Shown here one piece after another: positions 46,189 to 54,456 of a stretch of DNA of 64,000 nt. A program made the position numbers and the translations under genes. The notes beneath the pieces were generated by a model. That model did not search any database, was not told the origin of the DNA, and saw only the letters and a program-made list of their open reading frames with translations. Each line of letters starts with the position of its first letter. Position 1 is the stretch's first letter. This DNA is from Candidatus Centipeda massiliensis (GTDB lineage: Bacteria > Bacillota > Negativicutes > Selenomonadales > Selenomonadaceae), in the NCBI RefSeq assembly GCF_900290285.1, contig NZ_LT985754.1:396299-460298 (forward strand). Reading direction: 5' to 3'.

Positions 46189-47493
46189 ATGAAGAAGACT
46201 CTCGTATCCGCACTCGCAACGGCTCTCGTTGTCGGTGCAGCAAGCACTACGTTCGCTGCTGCGAACCCGTTCTCCGATGTGCCCCGCGATCACTGGGCAT
46301 ACGATGCTGTAACCCAGCTCGCTGCTGACGGCGTTGTCGAGGGCTATGGCGACGGCACCTACCGCGGCGACCGCAACATCACGCGTTACGAGATGGCGCA
46401 GATGGTTGCAAAGGCAATGGCAAAGAGCGGCAACGTTCCTGTGTCGGACAAGGCTCTCATCGACCGCCTCGCAGCTGAGTTCGCTGATGAGCTGAACAAC
46501 CTCGGCGTCCGCGTCACGAAGCTCGAGCGCAATGCTGACATGGTGAAGTGGAACGGCAAGCTCGAGTACACCTACACGAGCACGCGCTATGAGAATCAGC
46601 GCCGCGATAACGATGACAACCTTCTCTTCCGCCTTGAGCCGAGTGCAGAGGTCAACAACCACTGGCATGTCAATGCGCGCCTCGATGCTGAGACCAACAT
46701 GCGCCGTGACAGTGGTGTTACGACGAACGACTACAATGAGCCTGAAGATACCGCTCGCGTTAAGCTCAAGCGCGCATGGGCACAGGGCGACTACGACGAT
46801 TTCACGGTGAAGTTCGGTAAGATGGAGCTTGTTTCGGCAGAGGGACAGTATCAGTCTCCCGGCTCTCTCATACTCGACGGTGAGTTCTCCGGTGCAGAGG
46901 TCAGCTTCGGCAAGGATCTGAAGGTAAAGCTGCAGGCTGGTCGCGAGTACTTGGGGCGGAAACCGATCACTGGTCTTTACCCCATGCAGTATGAGGATAA
47001 GGATCATGCCAACTATCAGGGTGTTGAACTCCAGTATGAGAAGGGCAGCCTGACGGCGGGCGCAGGTTACTATCGCTTTGGCTCGGATGATCTCGAGAAC
47101 CTCAAGGCTGGTAAGTCGAAGCTCAATATCTGGGGGCTGAATGGCGCATATCGCTTTAATAAGAACATTGCTCTTACGGGTGCGTATGCAGACAGCAGTG
47201 ATCTCGCGACCTTCAAGAAGTCTGGACAGGTTTCCTTCCAGTACAAGGGCGCAGATGCGGCGGACAAGGGTTCGTGGGGCGCTTATGTTTCCTATCGTCA
47301 CCTCGGTAACTCTGCACTCATGCCGACAACGGATGGTGTGCAGGCTGGAACGAAGGGCATCGAGCTCGGCACGAGCTACACGCTCTGGAACAATGTCGTT
47401 CTCTCCGCAAAGTACTTCAAGGGCAAGACGCTTGAGAAGCAGCCGGACGACAAGGTTCAGAAGCTCTTCGGTCGCGTTGAGTTCCTGTTCTAA
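46189..47493 (+). CDS. S-layer-homology outer-membrane porin, OmpM type
   Basis: A 434-residue outer-membrane protein. Signal peptide (cleavage near residues 23-25, TTFAAA), one SLH domain (about 26-85: NPFSDVPRDHWAYDAVTQLA, then GYGDGTYRGDRNITRYEMAQ), a short coiled-coil (LNNLGVRVTKLERN) and a C-terminal beta-barrel ending RVEFLF. In Negativicutes such proteins tether the outer membrane to polyamine-modified peptidoglycan and act as porins. Start 46189 has AAGGAGGAG; the open frame upstream is leader. Less GC-biased codons (gct, gtt) fit high expression. Confidence 0.94.
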   Translation: MKKTLVSALATALVVGAASTTFAAANPFSDVPRDHWAYDAVTQLAADGVVEGYGDGTYRGDRNITRYEMAQMVAKAMAKSGNVPVSDKALIDRLAAEFADELNNLGVRVTKLERNADMVKWNGKLEYTYTSTRYENQRRDNDDNLLFRLEPSAEVNNHWHVNARLDAETNMRRDSGVTTNDYNEPEDTARVKLKRAWAQGDYDDFTVKFGKMELVSAEGQYQSPGSLILDGEFSGAEVSFGKDLKVKLQAGREYLGRKPITGLYPMQYEDKDHANYQGVELQYEKGSLTAGAGYYRFGSDDLENLKAGKSKLNIWGLNGAYRFNKNIALTGAYADSSDLATFKKSGQVSFQYKGADAADKGSWGAYVSYRHLGNSALMPTTDGVQAGTKGIELGTSYTLWNNVVLSAKYFKGKTLEKQPDDKVQKLFGRVEFLF

Positions 47494-47530
47494 TCGACTT
47501 AGGTTACAAACTGCGGCGCTCGCCGCATAG

Positions 47531-47563
47531 GAAAATCCCCCTCCGGTTGGAGGGGGATTTTCT
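47531..47563 (+). terminator. Terminator of the porin gene
   Basis: GAAAATCCCCCTCC-ggtt-GGAGGGGGATTTTC followed by TTATG. Confidence 0.9.
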
Positions 47564-47574
47564 TATGTAAAAAA

Positions 47575-47604
47575 TATAGCACGTATAAAAATATGTGCTA
47601 TAAT
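47575..47604 (+). promoter_or_regulatory. hicAB operator overlapping the -10 element
   Basis: Inverted repeat TATAGCAC (47575-47582) and GTGCTATA (47595-47602), 12 bases apart, overlaps TATAAT at 47599-47604. It lies 22 bases before hicA and is a likely HicB binding site. Confidence 0.65.
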
Positions 47605-47625
47605 AAAGGGCAAGGAGATGATGCC

Positions 47626-47823
47626 ATGCGTAGCTATTCATCAAGAGAAGTCATCAAGATGCTCAAGGCTGATGGATGGTATGAGGTGCATTGTGTCGGC
47701 GATCATCATCAATTCAAGCATCCAACGAAAAAGGGACGCGTAACTGTACCGCATCCCGTGAAGGATGTCACTCAGTTTGTCTTGCGACGTATTTCAGAGC
47801 AGTCCGGCATTGTGTTTTCCTAG
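47626..47823 (+). CDS. hicA: HicA-family mRNA interferase toxin
   Basis: A 65-residue double-stranded-RNA-binding-fold toxin. It shows SSREVIKMLKADGWYEV, GDHHQFKHP with catalytic His28, and the basic GRVTVPHPVKDV. AAGGAGATG precedes the start at 47626. hicB follows after 13 bases. Confidence 0.93.
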   Translation: MRSYSSREVIKMLKADGWYEVHCVGDHHQFKHPTKKGRVTVPHPVKDVTQFVLRRISEQSGIVFS

Positions 47824-47836
47824 GAGGCTGATTCTT

Positions 47837-48262
47837 GTGAAGGATACCTATATTTTCCCTGCTGTTTTTCATGTGGATGAGGATGGCGTGTCTGTGTACT
47901 TTCCAGATTTGCCGGGGTGTCTGACCTGTGCAGACACAATGGAGCAAGCTTTTGTACGTGCGAAGGAGGCACTGCAGCTTCATCTCTATGGAATAGAAGA
48001 GGATGCGGAGGCGGTTCCCTCTCCCACGTCTCTGATGGAGATCAAGACAACACATGGGGAAAGCATCGGGATCATCGAGGCGTGGATGCCACCGTTCCGT
48101 GAGAAGATGAGCAACAAGGCGACGAATAAGACGGTTACCATTCCTCGATGGCTTGATGTTCTTGCACGTCGCGAAAAGGTAAACTACTCGCACCTTCTGC
48201 AAAATGCTTTGAAATCCTACCTTGGTATTGCTGAAAATCCCTCAGATCGCATGAGGGCATGA
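47837..48262 (+). CDS. hicB: HicB-family antitoxin
   Basis: A 141-residue antitoxin. The N-terminal HicB domain is typical (FPAVFHVDEDGVSVYFPDLP, then GCLTC), and the C-terminal part (NKTVTIPRWLDVLARREKVN) looks like a ribbon-helix-helix DNA-binding domain. The GTG at 47837 preceded by TAGGAGG is chosen; the open frame upstream lies inside hicA. It should neutralise HicA and repress the operator at 47575. Confidence 0.92.
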   Translation: MKDTYIFPAVFHVDEDGVSVYFPDLPGCLTCADTMEQAFVRAKEALQLHLYGIEEDAEAVPSPTSLMEIKTTHGESIGIIEAWMPPFREKMSNKATNKTVTIPRWLDVLARREKVNYSHLLQNALKSYLGIAENPSDRMRA

Positions 48263-48270
48263 ATGACTAC

Positions 48271-48318
48271 ATGAAAAAACCCCGCCGCACAAATGTCCAT
48301 GCGGCGGGGGTTTTCATG
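48271..48318. terminator. Bidirectional terminator
   Basis: ATGAAAAAACCCCGCCGCA...TGCGGCGGGGGTTTTCAT between the converging hicAB and yjfB units. It has T runs on both strands. Confidence 0.85.
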
Positions 48319-48321
48319 TAG

Positions 48322-48507
48322 TTATGCAGATACGTCGATGCTGTTTCCAAGGCTCGGGTCGAGGCTCGCGGTGGTTTCCTCGATGAGATCGAGGGCATCC
48401 TTGCCGGAGTCCATTGCCATCTTTGCGACGGCGATGCCAAGGCTCTGCTGTGCCTGCATCTGGTGCATTCCGACGGACATCTGTGCTACATCCATTGTAA
48501 GATCCAT
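48322..48507 (-). CDS. YjfB-family putative motility protein
   Basis: A 61-residue protein of the YjfB family (PF14070), small proteins found with flagellar genes in Firmicutes. It opens MDLTMDVAQMSVGMHQMQAQ and continues QSLGIAVAKMAMDSGKDAL. It has AAGGAG seven bases before the ATG and follows the FliD-like gene by 11 bases. Its function is not established. Confidence 0.82.
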   Translation of the reverse strand: MDLTMDVAQMSVGMHQMQAQQSLGIAVAKMAMDSGKDALDLIEETTASLDPSLGNSIDVSA

Positions 48508-48518
48508 TTCTTTTCTCC

Positions 48519-49346
48519 TTAGACATAGATGCTGAAGAGGTTCAGCATATTCGAGTAGCGCGACATGGTGGGCAGCGATCTGCCGTTCAGCAGATTCGAT
48601 GCGTAGTTCAGCTGGCTGCCGATTGCCTGCTCCATCGAGGGGATGACGCGGCTCTTTGCCATCTGTGCATACTGTGCGTGACGGTCTGCGCGTCCGGCGA
48701 GTCCGCCTTTGCCGAGAATTGCTTCGGACTGTGCGGGCGAGTCGGTGAGTGCACGGGCGAGCCGGCTCTCGTTCACGCTCATCTTGCCCGTCTTGGCATC
48801 GACGGTGATGCCCATCTTCGCGTAGGAGTCCGCCTTGTACGTGGTGTCGGAGAACTCGGTCGTGAGCTGACGGACACCCTTGCCGAGGCTTTGGTTGTCC
48901 CGCAGGAAGTCACTCGTCTCGTTGTACTGGCTGACGAGATCCTTGACGTTGCTGATGGCGGACTTGAGCTTGTCGCTGTAACTCTTCGAGCCGTCTGCAT
49001 TCGTAGTGATGTCGGAGCTGCTCAGCTGGTAGTCCATCCCGCCGACCTTGCCCGCAGCCTTGCGGAGATCCTTCATATTCGTGTCGTACTCCGCGTAGAA
49101 TTTGGAGCTTGTCTCCGTGTAGGACTTGCGCAGCTGTCGCGCTTGGTTCGCAATGTCCATGATCGAGCGAAGTTCCTGCGCACTGGAGTCGTTGCCGCGG
49201 TACTGCGCGGAGTAGAGGCTTGAACCGCGCTGTCTGCGGGTCTGATCGCCGAAGAGTGCCGCCGTTGCGTCCGTGCGCGAGTTGTTGGCGTAGAGCGAGC
49301 GGTAGATGCTGCGCGCTGCGCCGGTCATCTGTGTAATGGTCGCCAT
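48519..49346 (-). CDS. FliD C-terminal-like flagellar protein
   Basis: A 275-residue protein whose last 140 residues resemble the C-terminal half of flagellar cap protein FliD: KDLVSQYNETSDFLRDNQSL, YAKMGITVDAKTGKMSVNES and RLARALTDSPAQSEAILG. The N-terminal half is Ser/Tyr/Arg-rich and not recognised, and the FliD N-terminal domain is missing. The ATG at 49346 has AAGGGGG eight bases upstream. A minus-strand TATAAT is at 49398-49403. It probably forms a unit with yjfB. Confidence 0.7.
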   Translation of the reverse strand: MATITQMTGAARSIYRSLYANNSRTDATAALFGDQTRRQRGSSLYSAQYRGNDSSAQELRSIMDIANQARQLRKSYTETSSKFYAEYDTNMKDLRKAAGKVGGMDYQLSSSDITTNADGSKSYSDKLKSAISNVKDLVSQYNETSDFLRDNQSLGKGVRQLTTEFSDTTYKADSYAKMGITVDAKTGKMSVNESRLARALTDSPAQSEAILGKGGLAGRADRHAQYAQMAKSRVIPSMEQAIGSQLNYASNLLNGRSLPTMSRYSNMLNLFSIYV

Positions 49347-49501
49347 GTATGTTCCCCCTTCCATGGTCATGGCATGGGAATAAAATCCTATCTACTATTA
49401 TATCGTTTTTTGCAAAAATGTCATTAGTTTTACGAGAAAAATTTATTGCGGAGCGTTTGATTTGTGGTAGAATAGGAAAATATTTGTGGAGGAGGTGCGG
49501 C

Positions 49502-50794
49502 GTGAAGGCTGCATTTATGACGCTCGGTTGCAAGGTGAATCAGTTCGAGACGGAGACGATGGAGGGGCTGTTCCGTGCGCGCGGCTACGATGTCGTGCCG
49601 TTCGAGGAGCGGGCGGATGTCTACGTTATCAACACGTGCTCGGTGACGCATCTGAGCGACCGCAAGTCGCGGCAGCTGATCCGCCGTGCGGCACGCACGA
49701 ATCCTGCCGCGTGCATTGCGGTGACGGGCTGCTATGCACAGGTCGCACCCGCCGAGATCCGTGCGCTCGAAGGGGTACGCGTCGTGATCGGGACAAAGGA
49801 GCGCGCGCGGATCGTAGACTATGTGGAGGAGTCCCTGCGCGCAGACGCAGGGACGGTGGGCACGATCACGGACATTATGCAGGCGCGTGTCTTTGAGGAT
49901 ATCCCGCTGCACGCGATGCCGCACCGTACGCGCGCGTTCCTCAAGATCGAGGATGGCTGCCAGAACTTCTGCACGTTCTGCATCATTCCCTACGCGCGCG
50001 GTCCTGTGAAGTCGCGCGAGCTCTCCGCTGTGGCACGGGAGGTCACGCTGCTGACGGAGGCGGGCTTTCATGAGGTGGTGCTGACGGGGATCCATCTCGG
50101 GGCGTACGGCATTGACCTCGCTGCACGTCCGACGCTCGCGGATGCGTGCCGTACGGCACTTGCCTGCAGGGGGCTGAAGCGGCTGCGGCTCGGATCGCTT
50201 GAGTCGGTGGAGCTGTCGGCGGAGCTTCTCGAACTCATACGGACGGAGCCGCGCTTCGCCGCACATCTGCATCTGCCGCTGCAGGCAGGCTGTGACAATG
50301 TTCTGCGTGTGATGAACCGTCACTATACGACGGAGGATTTTGCGCGCCTGATTGAGGGCGTGCGTGCGGCGGTGCCGGGCGTTGCGATCTCGACGGATAT
50401 CATTGTGGGCTTTCCAGGGGAGACGGAGGAGGATTTCGCGGCGGGGGTGGACTTTGTGCGGCGCATGGGCTTTGCACGGATGCACGTCTTTCCCTACTCA
50501 GCGCGGCGGGGGACGCCTGCGGCGCAGCGCACGGATCAGGTGCCGCCGACGGTGCGCAAGGAGCGTGCGGCGCGGATGCAGGCACTTGCACAGGAACTGG
50601 CGGAGGCGTATCACCGCAGCCAGCTTGGCAGTGTCCAAGAGGTGCTGTTTGAGACGCAGGAGGACGGCATCACGGACGGTCTGACGGAGACGTACGTCCG
50701 CGTCTATACGGATGCAGATGTCGCACGCGGGGAGATCGTGCCGATGCGTTTGACGCACCTTTATAGAGATGGGCTGTGGGGAGAGATCCTTTGA
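49502..50794 (+). CDS. mtaB: tRNA t6A37 methylthiotransferase MtaB
   Basis: A 430-residue radical SAM methylthiotransferase that converts t6A37 to ms2t6A in tRNAs reading ANN codons. The N-terminal UPF0004 domain starts KAAFMTLGCKVNQFETE. The radical SAM cluster is CQNFCTFC, followed by ARGPVKSRE, and a TRAM domain ends the protein (FETQEDGITDGLTETYVRVY). The GTG at 49502 with GGAGGAGG is chosen; the frame upstream is noncoding. A possible promoter is TTGCGG, 16 bases, TAGAAT (49444-49471). Confidence 0.93.
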   Translation: MKAAFMTLGCKVNQFETETMEGLFRARGYDVVPFEERADVYVINTCSVTHLSDRKSRQLIRRAARTNPAACIAVTGCYAQVAPAEIRALEGVRVVIGTKERARIVDYVEESLRADAGTVGTITDIMQARVFEDIPLHAMPHRTRAFLKIEDGCQNFCTFCIIPYARGPVKSRELSAVAREVTLLTEAGFHEVVLTGIHLGAYGIDLAARPTLADACRTALACRGLKRLRLGSLESVELSAELLELIRTEPRFAAHLHLPLQAGCDNVLRVMNRHYTTEDFARLIEGVRAAVPGVAISTDIIVGFPGETEEDFAAGVDFVRRMGFARMHVFPYSARRGTPAAQRTDQVPPTVRKERAARMQALAQELAEAYHRSQLGSVQEVLFETQEDGITDGLTETYVRVYTDADVARGEIVPMRLTHLYRDGLWGEIL

Positions 50795-50803
50795 AAAAAT
50801 CTC

Positions 50804-50832
50804 TTGACACACGCTCACGTATCTGCTATTAT
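50804..50832 (+). promoter_or_regulatory. Promoter of tRNA-Arg
   Basis: TTGACA, a 17-base spacer and TATTAT, about 20 bases before the tRNA. Confidence 0.7.
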
Positions 50833-50852
50833 AATCAAGTCGCGAGACACGT

Positions 50853-50930
50853 GACTCAGTAGCTCAGCTGGATTAGAGTATTTGACTACGAATCAAAGGG
50901 TCGGGGGTTCGAATCCCTCCTGGGTCACCA
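50853..50930 (+). tRNA. tRNA-Arg (anticodon ACG)
   Basis: A 78-base cloverleaf with acceptor GACTCAG / CTGGGTC, anticodon loop CTACGAA with ACG, GTTCGAAT in the T region and an encoded CCA. The A34 is expected to be deaminated to inosine. Confidence 0.95.
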
Positions 50931-51005
50931 TAAATCGGATGCAGGGCGTTGGTAAAGACCAACGCCTTTTTCTTTGTTCTCAATTACATCGATGAGAATG
51001 AAAAT

Positions 51006-51056
51006 ATGAACGCCGTTCATTTTTTCCTTTTCAAATGGATTGTTTTTCGCTATAAT
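51006..51056 (+). promoter_or_regulatory. TetR-type operator and promoter of the nirJ unit
   Basis: Perfect palindrome ATGAACG-C-CGTTCAT (51006-51020) directly upstream of TTTTCA, a 17-base spacer and TATAAT (51028-51056). It is a likely binding site for the TetR-family protein encoded 47 bases downstream. Confidence 0.7.
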
Positions 51057-51102
51057 AACAGGGAAGGTCAAAAGAAAGGGTGAAGTTCTTTTGGAGGAAA
51101 AT

Positions 51103-51741
51103 ATGGGCCGCCGCGAGCGCAAGAAGCTGCAGTCTCGGCGCATGATTCTTGAGGCGGCGATCAGTGAGTTCTCGAGGAAGGGATACAAGGAGACGTCGGT
51201 CGCCGATATCATGAGTACGGCGGATCTCGGGATCGGGACGTTTTACAATTATTTCAACTCCAAGGAGGATCTGCTGTTCTCCCTGCTTGGGCGGCTGGGC
51301 GAGACGATCCGCATTGCGCTTGCAGAAGCACGCGCGGCGGAGCGCAGTTCGCTCGAACTGCTTGAGGTGGGGGCACGCGTGACGGCGAAGTTCCTCGACG
51401 AGAATCGCTTCGTCATGCCGCTCTTTCTCTCGGCTTCCCATCACGCAATGCACGGCGGAGCGGAGGCAGGAGAGCGGGAGAAATACGAGGAAAAACCGGC
51501 GAACAGCCGCATGACGCCGCAGATCAAGCAGGTCTTTACGGAGATCATACGCGCGGGGCAGGAAGCGGGCGAGATCCGCTGTGATGTGCCGGTTGATCTC
51601 ATTGCGGAGATGTTTCACTCGCTCTATCAGGCGGCGGCGTTCAGCCAGCTTGAACTCAGCTTTCAGGAGAACATCGCGCTCAAGACGCGGCTGCTTCTCG
51701 ATGGCATCCGCAAGCGGAATGAGCAGCCCGCTTGTGATTAG
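51103..51741 (+). CDS. TetR/AcrR-family transcriptional regulator
   Basis: A 212-residue regulator. The N-terminal helix-turn-helix is clear (AAISEFSRKGYKETSVADIM, then GIGTFYNYFNSKEDLLFSLL). The C-terminal ligand domain is unassigned. ATG 51103 has GGAGG. It lies 23 bases before nirJ1 and is probably in the same operon, autoregulated through the palindrome at 51006. Its ligand may be heme or a tetrapyrrole intermediate; that is inference from context only. Confidence 0.9.
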   Translation: MGRRERKKLQSRRMILEAAISEFSRKGYKETSVADIMSTADLGIGTFYNYFNSKEDLLFSLLGRLGETIRIALAEARAAERSSLELLEVGARVTAKFLDENRFVMPLFLSASHHAMHGGAEAGEREKYEEKPANSRMTPQIKQVFTEIIRAGQEAGEIRCDVPVDLIAEMFHSLYQAAAFSQLELSFQENIALKTRLLLDGIRKRNEQPACD

Positions 51742-51764
51742 ATTTTGTGTATTAGGAGAACTCA

Positions 51765-52955
51765 ATGATTAGTGTAACGAAGCTTCTTTTTATGGATGAG
51801 TATTACGGCGACGCGCTGCGCTACGGGCATAACGCGCACCGTATGAAGAGCGGTGCGGCGGAGGGCATGGGTCCTGTCGTGGTCTGGAACTCGACGCGCA
51901 CGTGCAATCTGCGCTGCCGCCACTGCTATATGGAGTCGGACGGGCAGAAGTACGAGGGTGAGCTGACGACGGAGGAGGCAAAGCGCTTCATCGACGGGCT
52001 TGCCGAGTTCAAGGTTCCTGTCCTCCTCTTCTCGGGCGGTGAGCCTCTCATTCGCCCCGATTTCTTCGAGCTGGCGGAGTATGCGCGTGATGCGGGCGTG
52101 CGTCCGACGCTTTCGACGAACGGCACGCTCATCACGCGCGAGGTGGCGCAGCGGATCAAGGATCTCGGCGTCGGCTATGTCGGCATCTCGCTTGATGGGC
52201 TTGCGGATGTCAACGATATGTTCCGCGGGGTCGAGGGCGCGTATCAGCGCGCGATGGAGGGCATCGAGAACTGCGTCGCCGTGGGGCAGCGCGTGGGGCT
52301 GCGCTTTACGATCAACCATCACAATATCATGGAGCTGGATAAGATCTTCGACTTCATCGAGGAGAAGGGGATCAACCGCGTCTGTTTCTACCACCTCGTC
52401 TACTCGGGGCGCGGCGGTCAGATGATGGACGAGGATGTGACGGCACAGGAGTCGCGGCGGGCGATGGATACGATCATCGCGCGGACGAAGGACTTTGAGG
52501 CGCGCGGGCTCAAGAAGGAGATCCTGACGGTGGACAATCACTGCGACGGGGTCTATATGTATCTGAAGGCGCTCGCCGAGGGGAACGATGCGGGGGCGGA
52601 GCAGATCAAGAAGCTGATCGGCGCAAACGGGGGCAACCGCTCGGGGATTGCGTTCGGCGAGGTCGATCACCTCGGCTATGTGCACCCCGATCAGTTCACG
52701 CAGCATCATACGTTCGGCAATGTGCGCGAGCGCAAGTTCGGCGATATCTGGCAGGATATGACGCATCCGATTCTCGCGGGGCTAAAGGATCGCAAACCCC
52801 TCCTCAAGGGGCGCTGCGCGAAGTGCCAGTACCTGAGCTGGTGCAACGGCAATTTCCGCACGCGAGCCGAGGCACGGACAGGGGACTTCTGGGAGTCGGA
52901 TCCGTCCTGCTATCTGACGGATGAGGAGATCGGCGTGCGGAGGGCGGCTCTGTGA
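51765..52955 (+). CDS. nirJ1: Radical SAM/SPASM protein, NirJ1-like
   Basis: A 396-residue radical SAM enzyme with a C-terminal SPASM-type extension. Cluster motif is CNLRCRHCY, then LFSGGEPLIRPDFFELAEYA. The SPASM-like Cys set is present (GRCAKCQYLSWCNGNFR). It matches the NirJ1/AhbC-type group that trims or decarboxylates side chains of siroheme-derived tetrapyrroles on the way to heme or heme d1. nirJ2 overlaps its stop codon. No nirS, nirF or ahbAB lies in the window. Confidence 0.85.
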   Translation: MISVTKLLFMDEYYGDALRYGHNAHRMKSGAAEGMGPVVVWNSTRTCNLRCRHCYMESDGQKYEGELTTEEAKRFIDGLAEFKVPVLLFSGGEPLIRPDFFELAEYARDAGVRPTLSTNGTLITREVAQRIKDLGVGYVGISLDGLADVNDMFRGVEGAYQRAMEGIENCVAVGQRVGLRFTINHHNIMELDKIFDFIEEKGINRVCFYHLVYSGRGGQMMDEDVTAQESRRAMDTIIARTKDFEARGLKKEILTVDNHCDGVYMYLKALAEGNDAGAEQIKKLIGANGGNRSGIAFGEVDHLGYVHPDQFTQHHTFGNVRERKFGDIWQDMTHPILAGLKDRKPLLKGRCAKCQYLSWCNGNFRTRAEARTGDFWESDPSCYLTDEEIGVRRAAL

Positions 52956-54136
52956 GCGCCCCGATGGAGGCGGCGCACGCCGCACAGGGCGCGATGGGCG
53001 GGCACCCACACGCAGCGGTGGGGCATCCGCACGCGATGGGACATCCGGGCGGACATCCGCACGGTATGGGACACCCCGGCGCCCATCCACATGGGATGCC
53101 GAAGGGACACCCGCAGGGCGTTGCGGGCGGCGGGGTGAAGATCATCTCGTGGAATACGACGAACGCGTGCAATATGTACTGCGCGCACTGCTATCGCGAC
53201 GCGGGCTGCCGCGCGGACGAGGAGCTCTCGACGGAGGAGGGCAAGAAGCTCCTGCGCGAGATCGCAAAGGCGGGCTTCCGCATCATGATTTTCTCGGGCG
53301 GAGAGCCCTTGACGCGCCCCGACATCCTCGAACTCGTCGCATACGCGCGCGGACTCGGTCTGATCCCCGTGTTCGGCACGAACGGGACATTGATCGACCT
53401 GCCGATGGCAAAGGCGCTGAAGGAAGCGGGCGCGTGCGGCATGGGCATCTCGCTCGACTCGCTCGACAAGAATAAGCACGATACGTTCCGCTCGTTCCCG
53501 GGCGGCTGGGACGGCGCGGTGCGCGGCATGATGAACTGCCGTGAGGCGGGGCTGCCGTTCCAGATCCATACGACGGTGATGGACTGGAATGCGCACGAGC
53601 TTGAGGCGATGACGGACTTCGCCGTGGAGATCGGCGCAAAGGCGCACCACTTCTTCTTCCTCGTGCCGACGGGACGCGCGGAGACGATCGAGGAGGAGTC
53701 GCTGCGTGCAGAGGCGTATGAGGATGTCCTCTCGCGCATCATGAAGAAGCAGCAGACGGTGGACATCGAGCTGAAGCCGACGTGTGCGCCGCAGTTCCTG
53801 CGCATCGCCGACCAGCTCGGCGTGGATACGCGCTTTACGCGCGGATGTCTGGCGGGGCTGACGTACTGCATCATCAGCCCGCGCGGCAAGGTGCAGCCGT
53901 GTGCGTACCTCAACCGCGAGCTGGGCGACGTGCGCGAGACTCCGTTCGATGAGATCTGGGCGCGGAATGAGGTGTTCCAAGAGCTACGCACGCTCGACTA
54001 CGGCGGCGGCTGCGGCTCGTGCAGCTACAAGAAGTCCTGCGGCGGCTGCCGTGCACGTGCCGCGTACTACCATGACGGCGACTTCATGGCGGAGGAGCCG
54101 TGGTGCCTGTATCACGGGCGGCGCGGTGAAGCATAG
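52952..54136 (+). CDS. nirJ2: Radical SAM/SPASM protein, NirJ2-like, with His-rich N terminus
   Basis: A 394-residue paralogue of nirJ1. Cluster motif CNMYCAHCY (Cys73, 77, 80), MIFSGGEPLTRPDILELVAY, and a SPASM-like end rich in Cys (GGGCGSCSYKKSCGGCRAR). The first 60 residues are an unusual low-complexity run of Gly-His-Pro repeats with 11 His between residues 18 and 53 (for example HPHAMGHPGGHPHGMGHP), likely to bind metal or heme. The GTG at 52952 overlaps the nirJ1 stop (TGTGA), so the two are coupled. Confidence 0.85.
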   Translation: MSAPMEAAHAAQGAMGGHPHAAVGHPHAMGHPGGHPHGMGHPGAHPHGMPKGHPQGVAGGGVKIISWNTTNACNMYCAHCYRDAGCRADEELSTEEGKKLLREIAKAGFRIMIFSGGEPLTRPDILELVAYARGLGLIPVFGTNGTLIDLPMAKALKEAGACGMGISLDSLDKNKHDTFRSFPGGWDGAVRGMMNCREAGLPFQIHTTVMDWNAHELEAMTDFAVEIGAKAHHFFFLVPTGRAETIEEESLRAEAYEDVLSRIMKKQQTVDIELKPTCAPQFLRIADQLGVDTRFTRGCLAGLTYCIISPRGKVQPCAYLNRELGDVRETPFDEIWARNEVFQELRTLDYGGGCGSCSYKKSCGGCRARAAYYHDGDFMAEEPWCLYHGRRGEA

Positions 54137-54146
54137 ATAGACGTAC

Positions 54147-54178
54147 GAAAACCCCCGACGAGTGTCGGGGGCTTTTGT
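54147..54178 (+). terminator. Terminator of the nirJ operon
   Basis: AAAACCCCCGAC-gagt-GTCGGGGGCTTTT. Confidence 0.9.
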
Positions 54179-54192
54179 GTGGAAAAATTTAC

Positions 54193-54220
54193 TTGCACGT
54201 CGAACAAATGAATGTATAAT
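54193..54220 (+). promoter_or_regulatory. Promoter of toxin-peptide gene 3
   Basis: TTGCAC, a 16-base spacer and TATAAT. Confidence 0.7.
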
Positions 54221-54299
54221 AGAGACAGAGAACCCTCTGATAAGCTATGGCGGCTACATTCTTCACCTTCCCGATCCTGTAAGTGGGAGGTGTTGCGAT

Positions 54300-54371
54300 A
54301 TGAGTTACTACGAGTTCATCCTTGCGTTGATCCTCGTCACTGGCTACATTATCTGCGTGAAAAAGAAATAA
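54300..54371 (+). CDS. Small hydrophobic holin-like toxin peptide 3
   Basis: A 23-residue peptide beginning MSYYEFILALILVTGY and ending in Lys-Lys-Lys, one membrane span with a basic tail. GGAGGTG lies eight bases before the ATG. The mRNA should run from about 54227 to a terminator AACCGTG...CACGGTT-CTCTTTTT (54402-54448). It resembles the two minus-strand peptides at 34165 and 34474, on the opposite strand and 20 kb away. Confidence 0.72.
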   Translation: MSYYEFILALILVTGYIICVKKK

Positions 54372-54450
54372 CCGCCCTACCTACCAAGCACGAGCGGTTA
54401 TAACCGTGTAATGTGAAGAGGTAGCCGTCTTGTCACGGTTCTCTTTTTGT
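54358..54450 (-). ncRNA. Candidate antitoxin RNA of type I module 3
   Basis: Predicted minus-strand RNA from about 54449 to a terminator AACCGC...GCGGTT followed by ATTTCTTTTT (54399-54358). It is fully complementary to the 3' part of the peptide mRNA, and its leader is the complement of that mRNA's terminator. Antitoxin role is inferred. Confidence 0.65.
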
Positions 54451-54456
54451 GTCTTT

